Below the pieces are notes generated by a model. The model made no database searches. It was not told the DNA's origin and saw only the letters and a program-made list of their open reading frames with translations. Position numbers and translations under genes: made by a program. 64,000 nucleotides of DNA from positions 186,001 through 250,000 of the forward strand of contig NZ_CP061038.1 of the NCBI RefSeq assembly GCF_014490665.1. The letters run 5' to 3'. This document shows, one piece after another, positions 43,505 through 53,549 of the stretch. Numbering within the stretch: position 1 is the stretch's first letter; each line of letters opens with the position of its first letter. This DNA comes from Sphingomonas alpina. Its GTDB lineage: Bacteria > Pseudomonadota > Alphaproteobacteria > Sphingomonadales > Sphingomonadaceae.

Positions 43505-43690
43505 ATTTGCGTAAATTTGCGTAATTTGAGAAGGGATGCAAGCGATTTTTTCGGGCACATTATTTGCTGTAAAACGACTGAAATCTGGGGATTTTAGTTC
43601 AAAGTTTCAGGATGGCGGAAATTAGCATCGATCGAGTGAGGCGTATAAATTTTGCTACAAAGCAAATCTATGCAAAAATTTGCATAGATT
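43505..43690. promoter_or_regulatory. AT-rich control region with TTTGC-type repeats
   Basis: The 468-bp gap between the receptor start and the MFS stop is AT-rich and has no supported gene. It contains a perfect 10-bp tandem repeat ATTTGCGTAA (43505-43524), an inverted pair TTTGCT...AGCAAA (about 43651-43666), and a 26-bp palindrome (43665-43690) with arms AATCTATGCAAA and TTTGCATAGATT around AA. The palindrome is too AT-rich for a terminator. These look like operators for the receptor operon, possibly for the LacI protein encoded beyond the MFS gene. Confidence 0.5.
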
Positions 43691-43723
43691 TCCGAACGGC
43701 TTTTGGATCTCTTGCGCCTTCGG

Positions 43724-45277
43724 TCAGGCCGCGAGTCGCCGATCGCCTTCGATGTCGGGGATGGTCACCGCAACAGCCGCACCGATGACCAGCGCGACCG
43801 CCGCCAGGCCAAGCGCGAAGATCGACTGGCCGCCGAAAACCTGTTCGACCAGCAGGCCCAATATCGCCGAGGCGACGAGCTGCGGCAGGACGAGGAAGAT
43901 GTTGTGGATGCCCATATAGACGCCCATCTTGTCGGCAGGCACGGCGCTGGCGACCATTGCATAGGGGGCCGACAGGATCGACGCCCAGGCGCAGCCGATG
44001 CCGAGGATCGGGATCCACAGCAGCGAGGGATCGTCGATCAGCAGGAAGCCGGCCAGCCCGGCGGCGCCGAGCGTCAGGCACAGGGCGTGACTGTTGCGTC
44101 GGCCGATCAAGCGCTCGAGCCGGGGCAAAGTAAGCGCGACCACCGCGGCCACGCCGTTATAGCCTGCAAAGAGGATACCGACGAGATCGGCGCTTTCGCC
44201 ATAAGCGGCGGAGCCTACGTCATTGGTGTCGAAGTGATGCGCCGCGACGGCTGGAATCGCGTAGACCCACATCGCGAACATACCGAACCAGGTGAAGAAC
44301 TGGACGATCGCGAGCCGCCGCAGCACGGTAGGCATCAGCACGATGTCGTCGACGATCTGCAACAGGCCCTGCGGCGCGCGCCCCTGGCGCCGCAACCAGG
44401 CCGCGGCGATCTGCGCCAGGCCGAACAGGACTGCGATGCCGGCCAGCAGGAACACTTCGCGTCGATATCCTTCGACCGCGGTGATAAGGCCGATCACCGA
44501 TCCGCCGAGCGTCCAGCCGGCGCCGCGCCGCGCCATCGCACCACCGCTTGCCAGGGGCTTTGTGCTTCGCGACGGCTGGCGCGCCATATCGGCCATCAAG
44601 CTTGCCGGCGGTCGTTCGGAGGTGGTGAAGACCGTCCAGGTCACTGCCGCGATGAGCGTGACCGCACCGATATAGAAAGCGAAGCGGACCGAGGGCGGCA
44701 GGATGCCCGGCGGCGCGTGTCCGGCGACGCCGAACCAGTGCGTCAGCATCCAGGGCAAGGCGGAAGCGAACACCGCGCCGACGCCGATAAAGAACACTTG
44801 CATGGCGAAGCCGGCATCGCGCTGTTGCTCGGGCAGCGTGTCGGCAACGAACGAGCGGAACGGCTCCATCGCGATATTGACCGATGCGGTCAGCACCCAC
44901 AGCATCACGCTGGCCGACCACAGGGTGGTCGCATTGGGCATGGCGAACAGCGCCAGTGCAGTGAGCAGCGCGCCGCCGAACAGATAGGGCCGCCGCCGGC
45001 CGAGCGGGCCCCAGGTGCGGTCGCTCAGATGCCCGACGATCGGCTGCACCAACAGGCCGGTAATAGGAGCCGCGATCCACAGGATCGGCAGCTGGTCGAC
45101 ATCCGCGCCGAGCGTCTGGAAGATGCGGCTGGTGTTGACGTTCTGCAGGCCCCAGACGATCTGCACGCCGAACAGACCGAAGCACATGTTCCAGATCTGA
45201 AAAAGCGAAAGATGCGGCCTTCCTGCCGGTCTGTATGCCGCCGCGCCGCTCACCTGCACTGGGTCGGTCGCTTGCAA
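43724..45277 (-). CDS. MFS sugar transporter (SLC45/sucrose-maltose type)
   Basis: A 517-residue twelve-helix transporter. [22 protein letters not shown] and [20 protein letters not shown] (loop 2-3) are typical of the sucrose/maltose transporter branch shared with plant SUC and animal SLC45 proteins. The proposed start is a TTG (45277) with AGAGGG just upstream; the first ATG lies too far in. It is divergent from lacI (55-bp gap) and upstream of the receptor operon in the same direction, so it likely takes in the products released by GH97 or the intact oligosaccharide. Confidence 0.88.
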   Translation of the reverse strand: MQATDPVQVSGAAAYRPAGRPHLSLFQIWNMCFGLFGVQIVWGLQNVNTSRIFQTLGADVDQLPILWIAAPITGLLVQPIVGHLSDRTWGPLGRRRPYLFGGALLTALALFAMPNATTLWSASVMLWVLTASVNIAMEPFRSFVADTLPEQQRDAGFAMQVFFIGVGAVFASALPWMLTHWFGVAGHAPPGILPPSVRFAFYIGAVTLIAAVTWTVFTTSERPPASLMADMARQPSRSTKPLASGGAMARRGAGWTLGGSVIGLITAVEGYRREVFLLAGIAVLFGLAQIAAAWLRRQGRAPQGLLQIVDDIVLMPTVLRRLAIVQFFTWFGMFAMWVYAIPAVAAHHFDTNDVGSAAYGESADLVGILFAGYNGVAAVVALTLPRLERLIGRRNSHALCLTLGAAGLAGFLLIDDPSLLWIPILGIGCAWASILSAPYAMVASAVPADKMGVYMGIHNIFLVLPQLVASAILGLLVEQVFGGQSIFALGLAAVALVIGAAVAVTIPDIEGDRRLAA

Positions 45278-45332
45278 AGACCCTCTTTCAATGCATTAAG
45301 GCGGCGGGAATGCCCCCTCGAATTCCGGTGCG

Positions 45333-46346
45333 ATGGCCAGCGATAGCAACAAAATAACCACCCTGGAAGATTTGGCCAAGCTCGCCGGGGTCTCGGTGTC
45401 TACGGTATCGCGCGCGCTGAACGATCAACCCTTGATCAGCATGCGCACCAAGCAACGCATCTGGGCGCTGGCGCGTGAGCACCAATATCCGTTCCGGCGA
45501 TCGATGCCGGCCGGGCCGATCGGCGCGGAAGGATCGATCGCGATCGTGACGCCGCATATGCGCGGCCGCGCGCTGCCGCTGTCGCACCCCTTCTTCCTCG
45601 AACTGCTCGCCAATATCGGCGAGGCGGCGCGCGCGCGCGACTGCGACTTCACCGTCAGCCACACCGCGCCAGCCAGCTATGACGACCTGGTCCTGACCAC
45701 CACAACCAGCCGGGCGAGCGGCGTGATTTTCCTCGGCCAGAGCATGCTGCATGAGGCGTTCAACCAGCTGGTCGATACGCCTGCGCGCTTCGTGGTGTGG
45801 GGTGCGCAACTGCCGGGCCAGAAATACCGCTCGATCGGGTCGGACAATCTGCTTGGCGGCAGACGTGCGACGCTTCATCTCGCGCGGCTCGGCCGGCGTT
45901 CGATCGTGTTTCTCGGCGGCAGCGACCCGGAGGCGCTGCAGCGCCGCCGCGGTTATCATGAGGCGCTGAAGGAAAGTGGGATCGAGGCTGATCCGGCGCT
46001 GGTGATCCAGGTCGAGTTCGAGCTCGAATCCGCCGATGCGGCGATCAGCCGCTTCCTTCAGCGCGGGGTCAGGTTCGATGGCATCGTCGCATCGAGCGAC
46101 CTGATCGCGCTGGGCGCGATCCGCGCCCTGCGCCGCGTCGGCCTGTCGGTGCCGCAGGATGTGTCGGTGGTCGGCTATGACGATATGCTGCTCAGCCGGC
46201 TGAGCACGCCGACGCTCAGCACCATCCGGCAGGATACGCAGGAAGCAGGGCGGCTGCTGGTGTCGAGCATCCTCGACGACAGCCCGAGCCATCATTCGGA
46301 GCGGTTGCCGACCGACCTGATCGTGCGCGAATCCTGCGGCGGCTGA
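45333..46346 (+). CDS. LacI-family transcriptional regulator
   Basis: A 337-residue LacI protein. The helix-turn-helix is at about 9-30 (TTLEDLAKLAGVSVSTVSRAL), with the hinge helix after it, and the periplasmic-binding-protein-like effector domain follows (SGVIFLGQS, RRSIVFLGGSDPEALQRRRGY, GIVASSDLIALGAIRAL, VSVVGYDDMLLSRLSTPTL). Divergent from the MFS transporter and next to the receptor operon, it is the obvious local repressor, responding to an imported sugar. Its stop is directly abutted by that of the next, convergent gene. Confidence 0.93.
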   Translation: MASDSNKITTLEDLAKLAGVSVSTVSRALNDQPLISMRTKQRIWALAREHQYPFRRSMPAGPIGAEGSIAIVTPHMRGRALPLSHPFFLELLANIGEAARARDCDFTVSHTAPASYDDLVLTTTTSRASGVIFLGQSMLHEAFNQLVDTPARFVVWGAQLPGQKYRSIGSDNLLGGRRATLHLARLGRRSIVFLGGSDPEALQRRRGYHEALKESGIEADPALVIQVEFELESADAAISRFLQRGVRFDGIVASSDLIALGAIRALRRVGLSVPQDVSVVGYDDMLLSRLSTPTLSTIRQDTQEAGRLLVSSILDDSPSHHSERLPTDLIVRESCGG

Positions 46347-47885
46347 TCAGGGCGCATCTTCCAGGTCGCGCAAGTCGCCACCGCGTGTTTCGCGCCCGAA
46401 GCGCACGATCAGCAGCAATCCCGCCATCGCCGGCACGGTGATCGCCGCGGCGACCGTCGCCATGCTCGGCACCAGCGCATTGATGCTCAACAGCTGTGCG
46501 AGCAGGCCGCCTCCCTTGGTACAGGCAGCGACCAGGCCGGTCGTCCGCCCGCGCATGCGCAAGGGAAAGGATTCGGCGGCATAAGGCAGCAGGATCGCGA
46601 TGATCCCGTTCGACCCGATGATCAGCAGCGCCACCGGCAGGACCGGGCTGCCGCTGCCGACCGATTCCAGATGGAACACACCGATCAGACCCGCCACCGT
46701 GACAAGGATCATCGCGACCAGCGCCCATTTGGTGCTCCACCGGCTGTACAGGAACGCGGCGACGCCAATTGTCGGAAACGCGATCAGCGCCGATTGGGCA
46801 AGCAGCCCGCTCGATACGCCGACCGAATAGCCCTTGGCGACGAAATCGGCGGGCAGCCACAACAGCAGCCCGAAATTGACCAGGCCCCAAGCGATCGCGA
46901 CGATGCATAGCGCCCATAATTTCCCTGCCATCCTGAGCCTGATCGCGGGACGTGGCGCGGCGATCGGTTCACTGGTCGTGGTCATCACCGCGCCGAAGCG
47001 CCGCATCACCTGCTCGGCCTCTGCTCGCCGTCCCCGCGCGATGAGGAATTTGGCGGATTCCGGGATCATCCGGCCGAGCAGCAACAGGATCAGCCCGGTC
47101 GGCAGGTTCGCCAGCCACAGGATGCGCCAGCCGAAGATCGGCTGAAGCAGTGCCGACAGGCCGCTTGCAGCGAAATAGCCGCCCGCAGCACCGAGCCCGC
47201 CGACCAGCACCAGGCTCCAGCCGCGATGGCGGTTGGGCATCATCTCGGCGAGCAGTGCGTAGGTGACCGGAAGCATGCCGCCGGCGGCCGCACCCATCAT
47301 GAAGCACATGCCGATATTCCAGGCGAGCGACGGCATCGCCCCGCAGATCGAGGTGCCGACGAACATCACCGCCGACAACAGGATCGATGCCTTGCGACCA
47401 TAGACATCGGCGATGATCCCCCACAGCACCGATCCGACCACGGTGCCCATCAAGGCGAAGAACGGGACCAGGGACACAGTCGCTTTGGGCACGCCATATT
47501 CGGCGACCATTCCCGGCACGGTGAAGCCGAGCGAAGCGGGTTTCATGACATCAATCACCAGTGCCACGACCAGCACCGCCATCAGCCGCCAATGCGCGGC
47601 ACTCAGTGGCGCGTCTTCCGGCGCGGCGATCTCGATATGCGCGCTGGCGGCGCGCTGCGCCGCGAGATTACGCGGCAACAGGCCATAAGCGGCAACCACC
47701 ACGCCTATGACGATCAGCACCATGCCGCCGATCATCGTCATGTCCATCGGCATGCCCGACAGGCGGTATCCCATCGACCGCCCCATCAGGAACATCGGCA
47801 GATGCAGCACCACGCCGATGGTCACCGCGCAGCAACCGAGCATGAACGCCCACACCGCCTGCCGATCGGACAATGTGCTGCCCAT
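46347..47885 (-). CDS. MFS transporter (AAHS/metabolite:H+ symporter-like)
   Basis: A 512-residue major-facilitator protein with an extra N-terminal hydrophobic region. The loop 2-3 motif GIIADVYGRKASIL and MPNRHRGWSLVLVGGLGAAGGY after helix 5 suggest the sugar-porter/aromatic-acid:H+ symporter groups. Start at 47885 follows a GGGGG-containing stretch. It lies between LacI and ScfR, coding opposite to LacI and in the same direction as scfR. It could serve propionate or aromatic acid uptake, or belong to neither; substrate not known. Confidence 0.85.
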   Translation of the reverse strand: MGSTLSDRQAVWAFMLGCCAVTIGVVLHLPMFLMGRSMGYRLSGMPMDMTMIGGMVLIVIGVVVAAYGLLPRNLAAQRAASAHIEIAAPEDAPLSAAHWRLMAVLVVALVIDVMKPASLGFTVPGMVAEYGVPKATVSLVPFFALMGTVVGSVLWGIIADVYGRKASILLSAVMFVGTSICGAMPSLAWNIGMCFMMGAAAGGMLPVTYALLAEMMPNRHRGWSLVLVGGLGAAGGYFAASGLSALLQPIFGWRILWLANLPTGLILLLLGRMIPESAKFLIARGRRAEAEQVMRRFGAVMTTTSEPIAAPRPAIRLRMAGKLWALCIVAIAWGLVNFGLLLWLPADFVAKGYSVGVSSGLLAQSALIAFPTIGVAAFLYSRWSTKWALVAMILVTVAGLIGVFHLESVGSGSPVLPVALLIIGSNGIIAILLPYAAESFPLRMRGRTTGLVAACTKGGGLLAQLLSINALVPSMATVAAAITVPAMAGLLLIVRFGRETRGGDLRDLEDAP

Positions 47886-47965
47886 GATTGATGTCGCCCC
47901 CGCTACCCTGGGCCGTCTCGTATCAGACCGCGATGCTTTGGGATATCGCCCGGCACCGGATGTGG

Positions 47966-49372
47966 TCAGGTCACCGGATAGGGGGTGAGCATGCTGCGAT
48001 TCTGGTCGATCGCCAGCGCATGGCCGATCGGCGGGAAGGCGCGTTGCGCGCAGGCTGGGCGTTCGCACACCTTGCACCCCGCGCCGATCGGCGTTGCCGC
48101 ATCCGGGTCGGACAGATCGAGCCCCTTGGCATAGACCAGCCGGCCGGCATGGCGGACGTCGCAGCCCAGGCCGATGGCGAAGGTCTTGCCCGGAATGCCG
48201 AAGCCGCCATTACCGCGCCCGACCGTGCGCGCGATCCACAGATAAGTGCGCCCGTCCGGCATGCGCGCCAGCTGAGTCAGGACCTGGCCCGGCCGGGCGA
48301 ACGCCGCATAGACATTCCAGAGCGGGCAGGAACCGCCGACGCGGGAGAAATGGAAATCGGTCGCGGATTGTCGCTTCGAGATATTCCCCGCGCGATCCAC
48401 CCGGATGAAGAAGAAGGGCACGCCGCGCGCATCGGGGCGCTGCAGGGTCGACAGGCGGTGGCAGATCGTTTCGAACCCGACGCCGAAATGCCGGCTCAGT
48501 CGCTCGATATCGTAGCGCGCCTCCTCCGCCACACGGAGGAAATCGCCATAGGGCAGGATCAGCGCGCCGGCGAAATAATTGGCCAGCCCGATCCGCGCCA
48601 ATGTGCGGGCCTCTTCTCCTCGCAGCGACGGATCGTCGGTCAGCCGGTCGATCAACTCGTCCAGCTCGAGCAAGGCGAGCTGAGTCGCCATCTGGAACGC
48701 TTGCTGGCCCTGTTTGAGATCGGGCGAAAGATGCAGCGTGCGGCTTACCGGGTCGAAGCGCCGCTGCGCCTGATCGCCATCGTCGAACACCAGCCGCACA
48801 TCATGCCGTGTCGCCAGCCAGGCGGACAGGCCGGCATGGACGGTGCGGGGCGCGAGGCCGGCATCGGCATAGAGCCGCTCCGCTGCGTCATCGAGCGCGG
48901 CGATGTGATTGTGGCGCGCATAGAAGAAATCGCGGACCTGTTCGAACGGCATGCGCGCCGGCGCATCGCCGATCCATTCGTCGCCGAGCCGCGCCGCCAT
49001 CGCCTCGTTGCGCTCGACAGCGTCGCGGTGCCGGCGGTGCAGCGACACCAATGTCCGCGCGACCGCCGGCATGCTTGCTGCCAGTTCGCGCATTTCGGCA
49101 ACCGACACGGTTTCGGGCTGCGCGCCGTCCGACAATGCCTCGCGCAGATCGGTGACGAGCCGGGCTTCGTCATCGTCCGAGAAGATCTGTACATCGACGC
49201 CGAACGACGCGTTGAGCCGCAACAGCACGGGCACAGTGAGCGGACGCTGATTCTGTTCGAGCTGGCTCAGATAGCTGGTCGAGATGCCGAGCGTCTGGGC
49301 AAGCGCCGCCTGAGTCAGGCTGCGTTCCTCGCGCAATCGCCGCAGCCGCACGCCCATAAAGGCCTTGCTCAT
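47966..49372 (-). CDS. Short-chain fatty acyl-CoA regulator (ScfR/RamB-type, XRE family)
   Basis: A 468-residue regulator. The N-terminal Cro/XRE helix-turn-helix is at about 8-60 (VRLRRLREERSLTQAALAQT LGISTSYLSQLEQNQRPL). The middle has the IrrE-like domain of this family (YARHNHIAALDDAAERLYADAG, LARIGLANYFAGALILPYGDF), and the C-terminal DUF2083 domain ends with Cys-rich GCKVCERPACAQRAFPP. It is divergent from the methylcitrate genes and surely controls them; RamB-like sites lie in the shared promoter region. It is probably activated by propionyl-CoA or another acyl-CoA (family knowledge). Confidence 0.9.
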   Translation of the reverse strand: MSKAFMGVRLRRLREERSLTQAALAQTLGISTSYLSQLEQNQRPLTVPVLLRLNASFGVDVQIFSDDDEARLVTDLREALSDGAQPETVSVAEMRELAASMPAVARTLVSLHRRHRDAVERNEAMAARLGDEWIGDAPARMPFEQVRDFFYARHNHIAALDDAAERLYADAGLAPRTVHAGLSAWLATRHDVRLVFDDGDQAQRRFDPVSRTLHLSPDLKQGQQAFQMATQLALLELDELIDRLTDDPSLRGEEARTLARIGLANYFAGALILPYGDFLRVAEEARYDIERLSRHFGVGFETICHRLSTLQRPDARGVPFFFIRVDRAGNISKRQSATDFHFSRVGGSCPLWNVYAAFARPGQVLTQLARMPDGRTYLWIARTVGRGNGGFGIPGKTFAIGLGCDVRHAGRLVYAKGLDLSDPDAATPIGAGCKVCERPACAQRAFPPIGHALAIDQNRSMLTPYPVT

Positions 49373-49388
49373 CGCAATGTTACTTCAC

Positions 49389-49473
49389 AAACTTTGCAAA
49401 TCCGCATGTTCTCGTCCGCATAGTCACACTATTTCAGTCATTCCCGCGACTCTGTTTGTGTGAATATTGCAAA
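49389..49473. promoter_or_regulatory. RamB-type operators between scfR and propionate operon
   Basis: AAACTTTGCAAA (49389-49400) equals the published-type RamB consensus (A/G)AACTTTGCAAA, as I recall it. A second site with the same 3' half, AATATTGCAAA (49463-49473), lies in the same orientation near the thioesterase start. They flank the intergenic region, one close to each gene. Confidence 0.6.
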
Positions 49474-49511
49474 CCCAACGTGCCGGCAAGCGGCCCGTTC
49501 GGGAAATCACG

Positions 49512-49940
49512 ATGCACACTGCACCGAAACGCGATCCGCTGATCAACGACGCATCGAGTGACACCCGCTTCGTGGAAATGATATTTCCCGAACAGGCCAA
49601 TCACTACGGCACCCTGTTCGGCGGCACCGCGCTGAGCCTGATGGGCAAGGCCGCGTTCGTTGCCGCCAGCCGCCGCGCACGCTGTGCCGTAGTGATGGCG
49701 GCGTCGGACAAGGTCGAATTCCATTCGCCGGTCGCGGTCGGCCAGCTGGTCGAACTGGCAGCGCATGTCACCCGGGTCGGCCGGACCTCGATGACCGTCG
49801 ATGTCGCCGTCATCGTCGAGACGCTGACCACCGGCGAGCGCCGCCCGGCGATGCGCGGCCAGTTCGAAATGGTCGCGGTCGACGCCGGCGGCGGGCCGGT
49901 GCCGATCGATCCCCAACCCCGTTCACCACAGAAAGCCTGA
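49512..49940 (+). CDS. Acyl-CoA thioesterase (hotdog fold)
   Basis: A 142-residue YciA/BACH-like thioesterase: [34 protein letters not shown] carries the conserved N-H-x-G-T-L-F-G-G motif, where Asn/Asp-like residues attack the thioester, and the beta-sheet core follows ([23 protein letters not shown]). It lies 4 bp before prpD and should be cotranscribed. It may hydrolyse excess propionyl-CoA or methylcitryl-CoA-related thioesters, acting as an overflow valve for the cycle (inference). Confidence 0.9.
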   Translation: MHTAPKRDPLINDASSDTRFVEMIFPEQANHYGTLFGGTALSLMGKAAFVAASRRARCAVVMAASDKVEFHSPVAVGQLVELAAHVTRVGRTSMTVDVAVIVETLTTGERRPAMRGQFEMVAVDAGGGPVPIDPQPRSPQKA

Positions 49941-49944
49941 CTCC

Positions 49945-51446
49945 ATGAAGCTGCACGACGTCCGTACCTACAAGTCCGCCGAACCCCTGGCGCGCGAGGA
50001 CCAGCTCGCCTGGAAACTGGCCGCGGTCGCGACGGACCCGGTGGCGGTGGAGCCCGACGTGGTCGAGATGATCGGCAACCGCATCATCGACAATGCCGCC
50101 GTGGCCGCCGCTTCGATCGGCCGCCGCCCGATCCGCTCGGCGCGGGCGCAGGCGCTTGGCCATCGCAAGACGAGCGGCGGCGCGCTGCTGTTCGGGCTCG
50201 ACGGCGCTGTGCAGGTCAGCCCGGAATGGGCGGCCTGGGCCAATGGCGTCGCGGTGCGCGAGCTCGACTTTCACGACACCTTTCTTGCCGCGGATTACAG
50301 CCATCCCGGCGACAATATCCCGCCGATCCTCGCCGTGGCGCAGGCCAGGGGGCTCGACGGCGTAGCGCTGGTGCGTGGCCTTGCCGCCGGCTACGAGATC
50401 CAGGTCGACCTGGTGAAGGGCATTTGCCTGCACGAACACAAGATCGACCATATCGCGCATCTCGGCCCGAGTGCTGCGGGCGGGATCGGTGCGCTGCTCG
50501 GCCTGTCGACCGAGATCACTTATCAGGCGATCCAGCAGGCGCTGCACACGACGACGACGACGCGCCAGTCGCGCAAGGGCGAGATCTCGACCTGGAAGGC
50601 CTATGCCCCGGCATTCGCGGGCAAGCTCGCGATCGAGGCGGTCGACCGGGCGATGCGCGGTGAAGGTGCGCCGTCGCCGGCCTATGAGGGCGAGGATGGC
50701 TTCATCGCCTGGCTGTTGTCCGGCCCGGCGCATGTCTATCAGGTGCCGCTGCCGGTCGCGGGCGAACCGAAGCGGGCGATCCTCGACACCTATACCAAGG
50801 AATATTCGGCCGAATATCAGAGCCAGGCACTGATCGATCTCGCCAAGCGCATGAGGCCGAAGATCGGCGACCTGAGCCAGATCGCCAGTATCCTGATCAA
50901 GACCAGCCATCACACCCATTATGTGATCGGCACCGGCGCCGAGGACCCGCAGAAGATGGATCCGAAGGCGAGCCGCGAAACGCTTGACCATTCGATCATG
51001 TATATCTTCGCCGTCGCGCTGCAGGACGGCGGCTGGCACCATGAGAAAAGCTATGCACCGGAACGCGCGCAGCGCTCCGACACGGTCGAATTGTGGCACA
51101 AGATCACCACCGAGGAAGATCCGGCCTGGACGGCGCGTTACCATGCAAAGGGGCCGCAAAAGGCGTTTGGCGGCAAGGTGATCGTCAAGCTGCAGAACGG
51201 CCAGTCGGTCATCGATGAACTCGGCGTCGCCGATGCCCATCCGGCCGGCGCGCGGCCCTTCGCCCGGCCCAATTACATCGAGAAGTTCCGCACTCTGGCG
51301 GACGGGATCGTCGCGGCCGCCGAGCAGGACCGCTTCCTCGCGGTGGTCGAGCAGCTGCCGATGCTCGATGCGGCGGGCGTCGCCGGCCTGAACTTCACGG
51401 TCGATGCCGAGCGGCTCGGTCCCGATGCGCCCCCGGCATCTTTTGA
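49945..51446 (+). CDS. prpD: 2-Methylcitrate dehydratase, apparent frameshift near the end
   Basis: MmgE/PrpD family enzyme that dehydrates 2-methylcitrate in the methylcitrate cycle; ~500 residues. Family features are [53 protein letters not shown] and [12 protein letters not shown]. The normal family tail GIF-stop is not in frame: the frame instead runs on to 51798, deep into prpC. Adding one C to the CCCCC run at 51430-51434 gives ...DAPPGIF and a TGA at 51444-51446, 11 bp before prpC, as expected. I take the missing base as error or mutation; the end given assumes the repair. Confidence 0.88.
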
Positions 51447-51457
51447 GGATCATGAGC

Positions 51458-52615
51458 ATGGGAGAGACTTTCAAGCCGAAGAAATCGGTGGCGCTGTCGG
51501 GCGTCACCGCCGGCAATACCGCCTTGTGCACCGTAGGCCGGACCGGCAACGATCTTCACTATCGCGGCTACGACATATTGGATCTCGCCGAGACCAGCGA
51601 GTTCGAGGAGATCGCGCATCTCCTCGTCCATGGTACCTTGCCGACCGCGTCGCAGCTCGCCGCCTACAAGGCCAAGCTGCGCGCGCTGCGCGGCCTGCCG
51701 CGATCGGTCAAGGAAGCGCTGGAGGCAATTCCGGCGGCGGCGCATCCGATGGATGTGATGCGCTCCGGCGTCTCGGCGCTCGGCTGTGTGCTGCCTGAGA
51801 CGCATGATCATAACCTGCCCGACACGCGCGACATTGCCGACCGGCTGATGGCCTCGCTCGGGTCGATGCTGCTCTATTGGTATCATTATGCCCAGCATGG
51901 CCGGCGGATCGAGGTCGAGACCGATGACGACAGCATCGGCGGGCATTTCCTGCATCTGCTGCACGGCAAGGCGCCGTCCGACAGTTTCGTGCGGGCAATG
52001 CACACCTCGCTGATCCTCTATGCCGAGCATGAGTTCAACGCCTCGACCTTTGCCGCGCGGGTGATCGCCGGGACCGGGTCGGACATCTATTCCTGCATCG
52101 CCGGGGCGATCGGCGCGCTGCGTGGCCCCAAGCATGGTGGGGCCAACGAAGTCGCGTTTGAAATCCAGAAACGCTATGCGACGCCCGATGAGGCCGAGGC
52201 CGATATCCGCCGCCGCGTCGAGGCGAAGGAAGTGGTGATCGGTTTCGGCCATCCGGTCTATACCGTGTCCGACCCGCGCAATGTCGTGATCAAGCGGGTG
52301 GCAAAGGCATTGGCCGACGAGGCGGGATCCATCCGCCAATATGCCATCGCCGAGCGGATCGAGCAGGTGATGATGGACGCCAAGTCGATGTTCCCCAATC
52401 TCGACTGGTTCAGCGCAGTCTCCTATCATCTGATGGGCGTGCCGACCGCGATGTTCACGCCCTTGTTCGTGATCGCGCGCACCTCGGGCTGGGCGGCGCA
52501 TGTCGTCGAACAGCGCATCGACAACAAGATAATCCGTCCCTCGGCCCATTATACCGGCCCGGAAAACCTCGCCTTTGTGCCGCTCGCGGCGCGCGGCGAC
52601 AGCTTGACGGCGTAG
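51458..52615 (+). CDS. prpC: 2-Methylcitrate synthase
   Basis: A 385-residue citrate-synthase-family enzyme joining propionyl-CoA and oxaloacetate. [22 protein letters not shown] at the N-terminus is specific to PrpC. Catalytic residues are in the usual places: [12 protein letters not shown] (His), [13 protein letters not shown] (His) and [14 protein letters not shown] (His/Asp region). ATG at 51452 is also possible; the one at 51458 has GAGG at 9 nt. It lies between prpD and prpB in one operon. Confidence 0.93.
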   Translation: MGETFKPKKSVALSGVTAGNTALCTVGRTGNDLHYRGYDILDLAETSEFEEIAHLLVHGTLPTASQLAAYKAKLRALRGLPRSVKEALEAIPAAAHPMDVMRSGVSALGCVLPETHDHNLPDTRDIADRLMASLGSMLLYWYHYAQHGRRIEVETDDDSIGGHFLHLLHGKAPSDSFVRAMHTSLILYAEHEFNASTFAARVIAGTGSDIYSCIAGAIGALRGPKHGGANEVAFEIQKRYATPDEAEADIRRRVEAKEVVIGFGHPVYTVSDPRNVVIKRVAKALADEAGSIRQYAIAERIEQVMMDAKSMFPNLDWFSAVSYHLMGVPTAMFTPLFVIARTSGWAAHVVEQRIDNKIIRPSAHYTGPENLAFVPLAARGDSLTA

Positions 52616-52625
52616 AGGAAGAAGC

Positions 52626-53546
52626 ATGCCCTATCTGATCGCAGACGAACTGCCGCAGGAGTCGGCCGGGAAGCGGTTCCGCGCGTTGCTCGAGCGGCCG
52701 GAGATCCTCCAGCTCCCCGGCGCGCATAATGGCCATGCCGCACTGCAGGCGAAGGCGGCCGGGTTCGAGGCGCTGTATTTGTCGGGCGCGGCGATGACCG
52801 CGAGCATGGGCCTGCCCGATCTCGGCATCATCACGGTCGATGAGGTCGCCTTCTTCATCCGCCAGATCGCCCGGTCCGCCGCCCTGCCGCTGCTGGTGGA
52901 TGGCGACACCGGTTATGGCGAAGTGCTCAACGTGATGCACATGGTCCGCACTTTCGAGGAAGCGGGCGCCGGCGCGGTGCATCTTGAGGACCAGATCCTG
53001 CCCAAGAAATGCGGGCACCTCAACGGCAAGAAACTGGCTGAGCCCCAGGATGTGGCGGCGAAGGTCGCGGCGGCGAAAAGGGCCAGCCGCGATCTGGTGA
53101 TCGTCGCGCGCACCGATGCGGCGGGGGTCGAGGGCTTCGACGCCGCGGTGGCGCGCGCGAAACTCTATGTCGAGGCCGGGGCGGACGCGATCTTCCCCGA
53201 GGCGCTCAACACGCGCGAGATGTTCACCGCCTTCGCCAAGGCAATGCCGGGCGTGAAGCTGCTCGCCAACATGACCGAGTTCGGCAAGACGCCCTTCTTC
53301 ACTGCAGCCGAGTTCGCGGAGATGGGCTACCGCATGGTGATCTGGCCGGTGTCCTCGCTGCGCGTTGCCAACAAGGCGCAAGGCAAGCTCTATGCGGCGA
53401 TCGCGCGCGATGGCGGGGCGCACGCGATGGTCGACGAGATGCAGACTCGGGCCGAGCTTTACGACGTGATCGGCCTGCATGAGTATGAAGCGCTCGATGC
53501 CTCGATCGTGAAGACCATCATCCCCGAAGCGATGCCGCAAGGCTGA
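52626..53546 (+). CDS. prpB: 2-Methylisocitrate lyase
   Basis: A 306-residue PEP-mutase/isocitrate-lyase-fold enzyme splitting 2-methylisocitrate to pyruvate and succinate. The signature LPKKCGHLNGKKL contains the active-site Cys and Lys, and the metal site is in LLVDGDTGYGEV and AVHLEDQI. GAGGA precedes the ATG. It completes the cycle with prpC and prpD; no acnD or prpE is in the window. Confidence 0.94.
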   Translation: MPYLIADELPQESAGKRFRALLERPEILQLPGAHNGHAALQAKAAGFEALYLSGAAMTASMGLPDLGIITVDEVAFFIRQIARSAALPLLVDGDTGYGEVLNVMHMVRTFEEAGAGAVHLEDQILPKKCGHLNGKKLAEPQDVAAKVAAAKRASRDLVIVARTDAAGVEGFDAAVARAKLYVEAGADAIFPEALNTREMFTAFAKAMPGVKLLANMTEFGKTPFFTAAEFAEMGYRMVIWPVSSLRVANKAQGKLYAAIARDGGAHAMVDEMQTRAELYDVIGLHEYEALDASIVKTIIPEAMPQG

Positions 53547-53549
53547 GCC

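Noticed and set aside
43665..43690. Palindrome as terminator for the MFS gene
   Set aside because: The stem is almost all A/T with two G/C pairs per five; better explained as an operator.
49810..51549. A 579-codon open frame antisense to prpD
   Set aside because: Shadow of prpD; no motif or start signal.
51447..51798. C-terminal extension of prpD into prpC
   Set aside because: Out-of-frame reading of prpC, explained by one missing C at 51430-51434; the tail has no family similarity.
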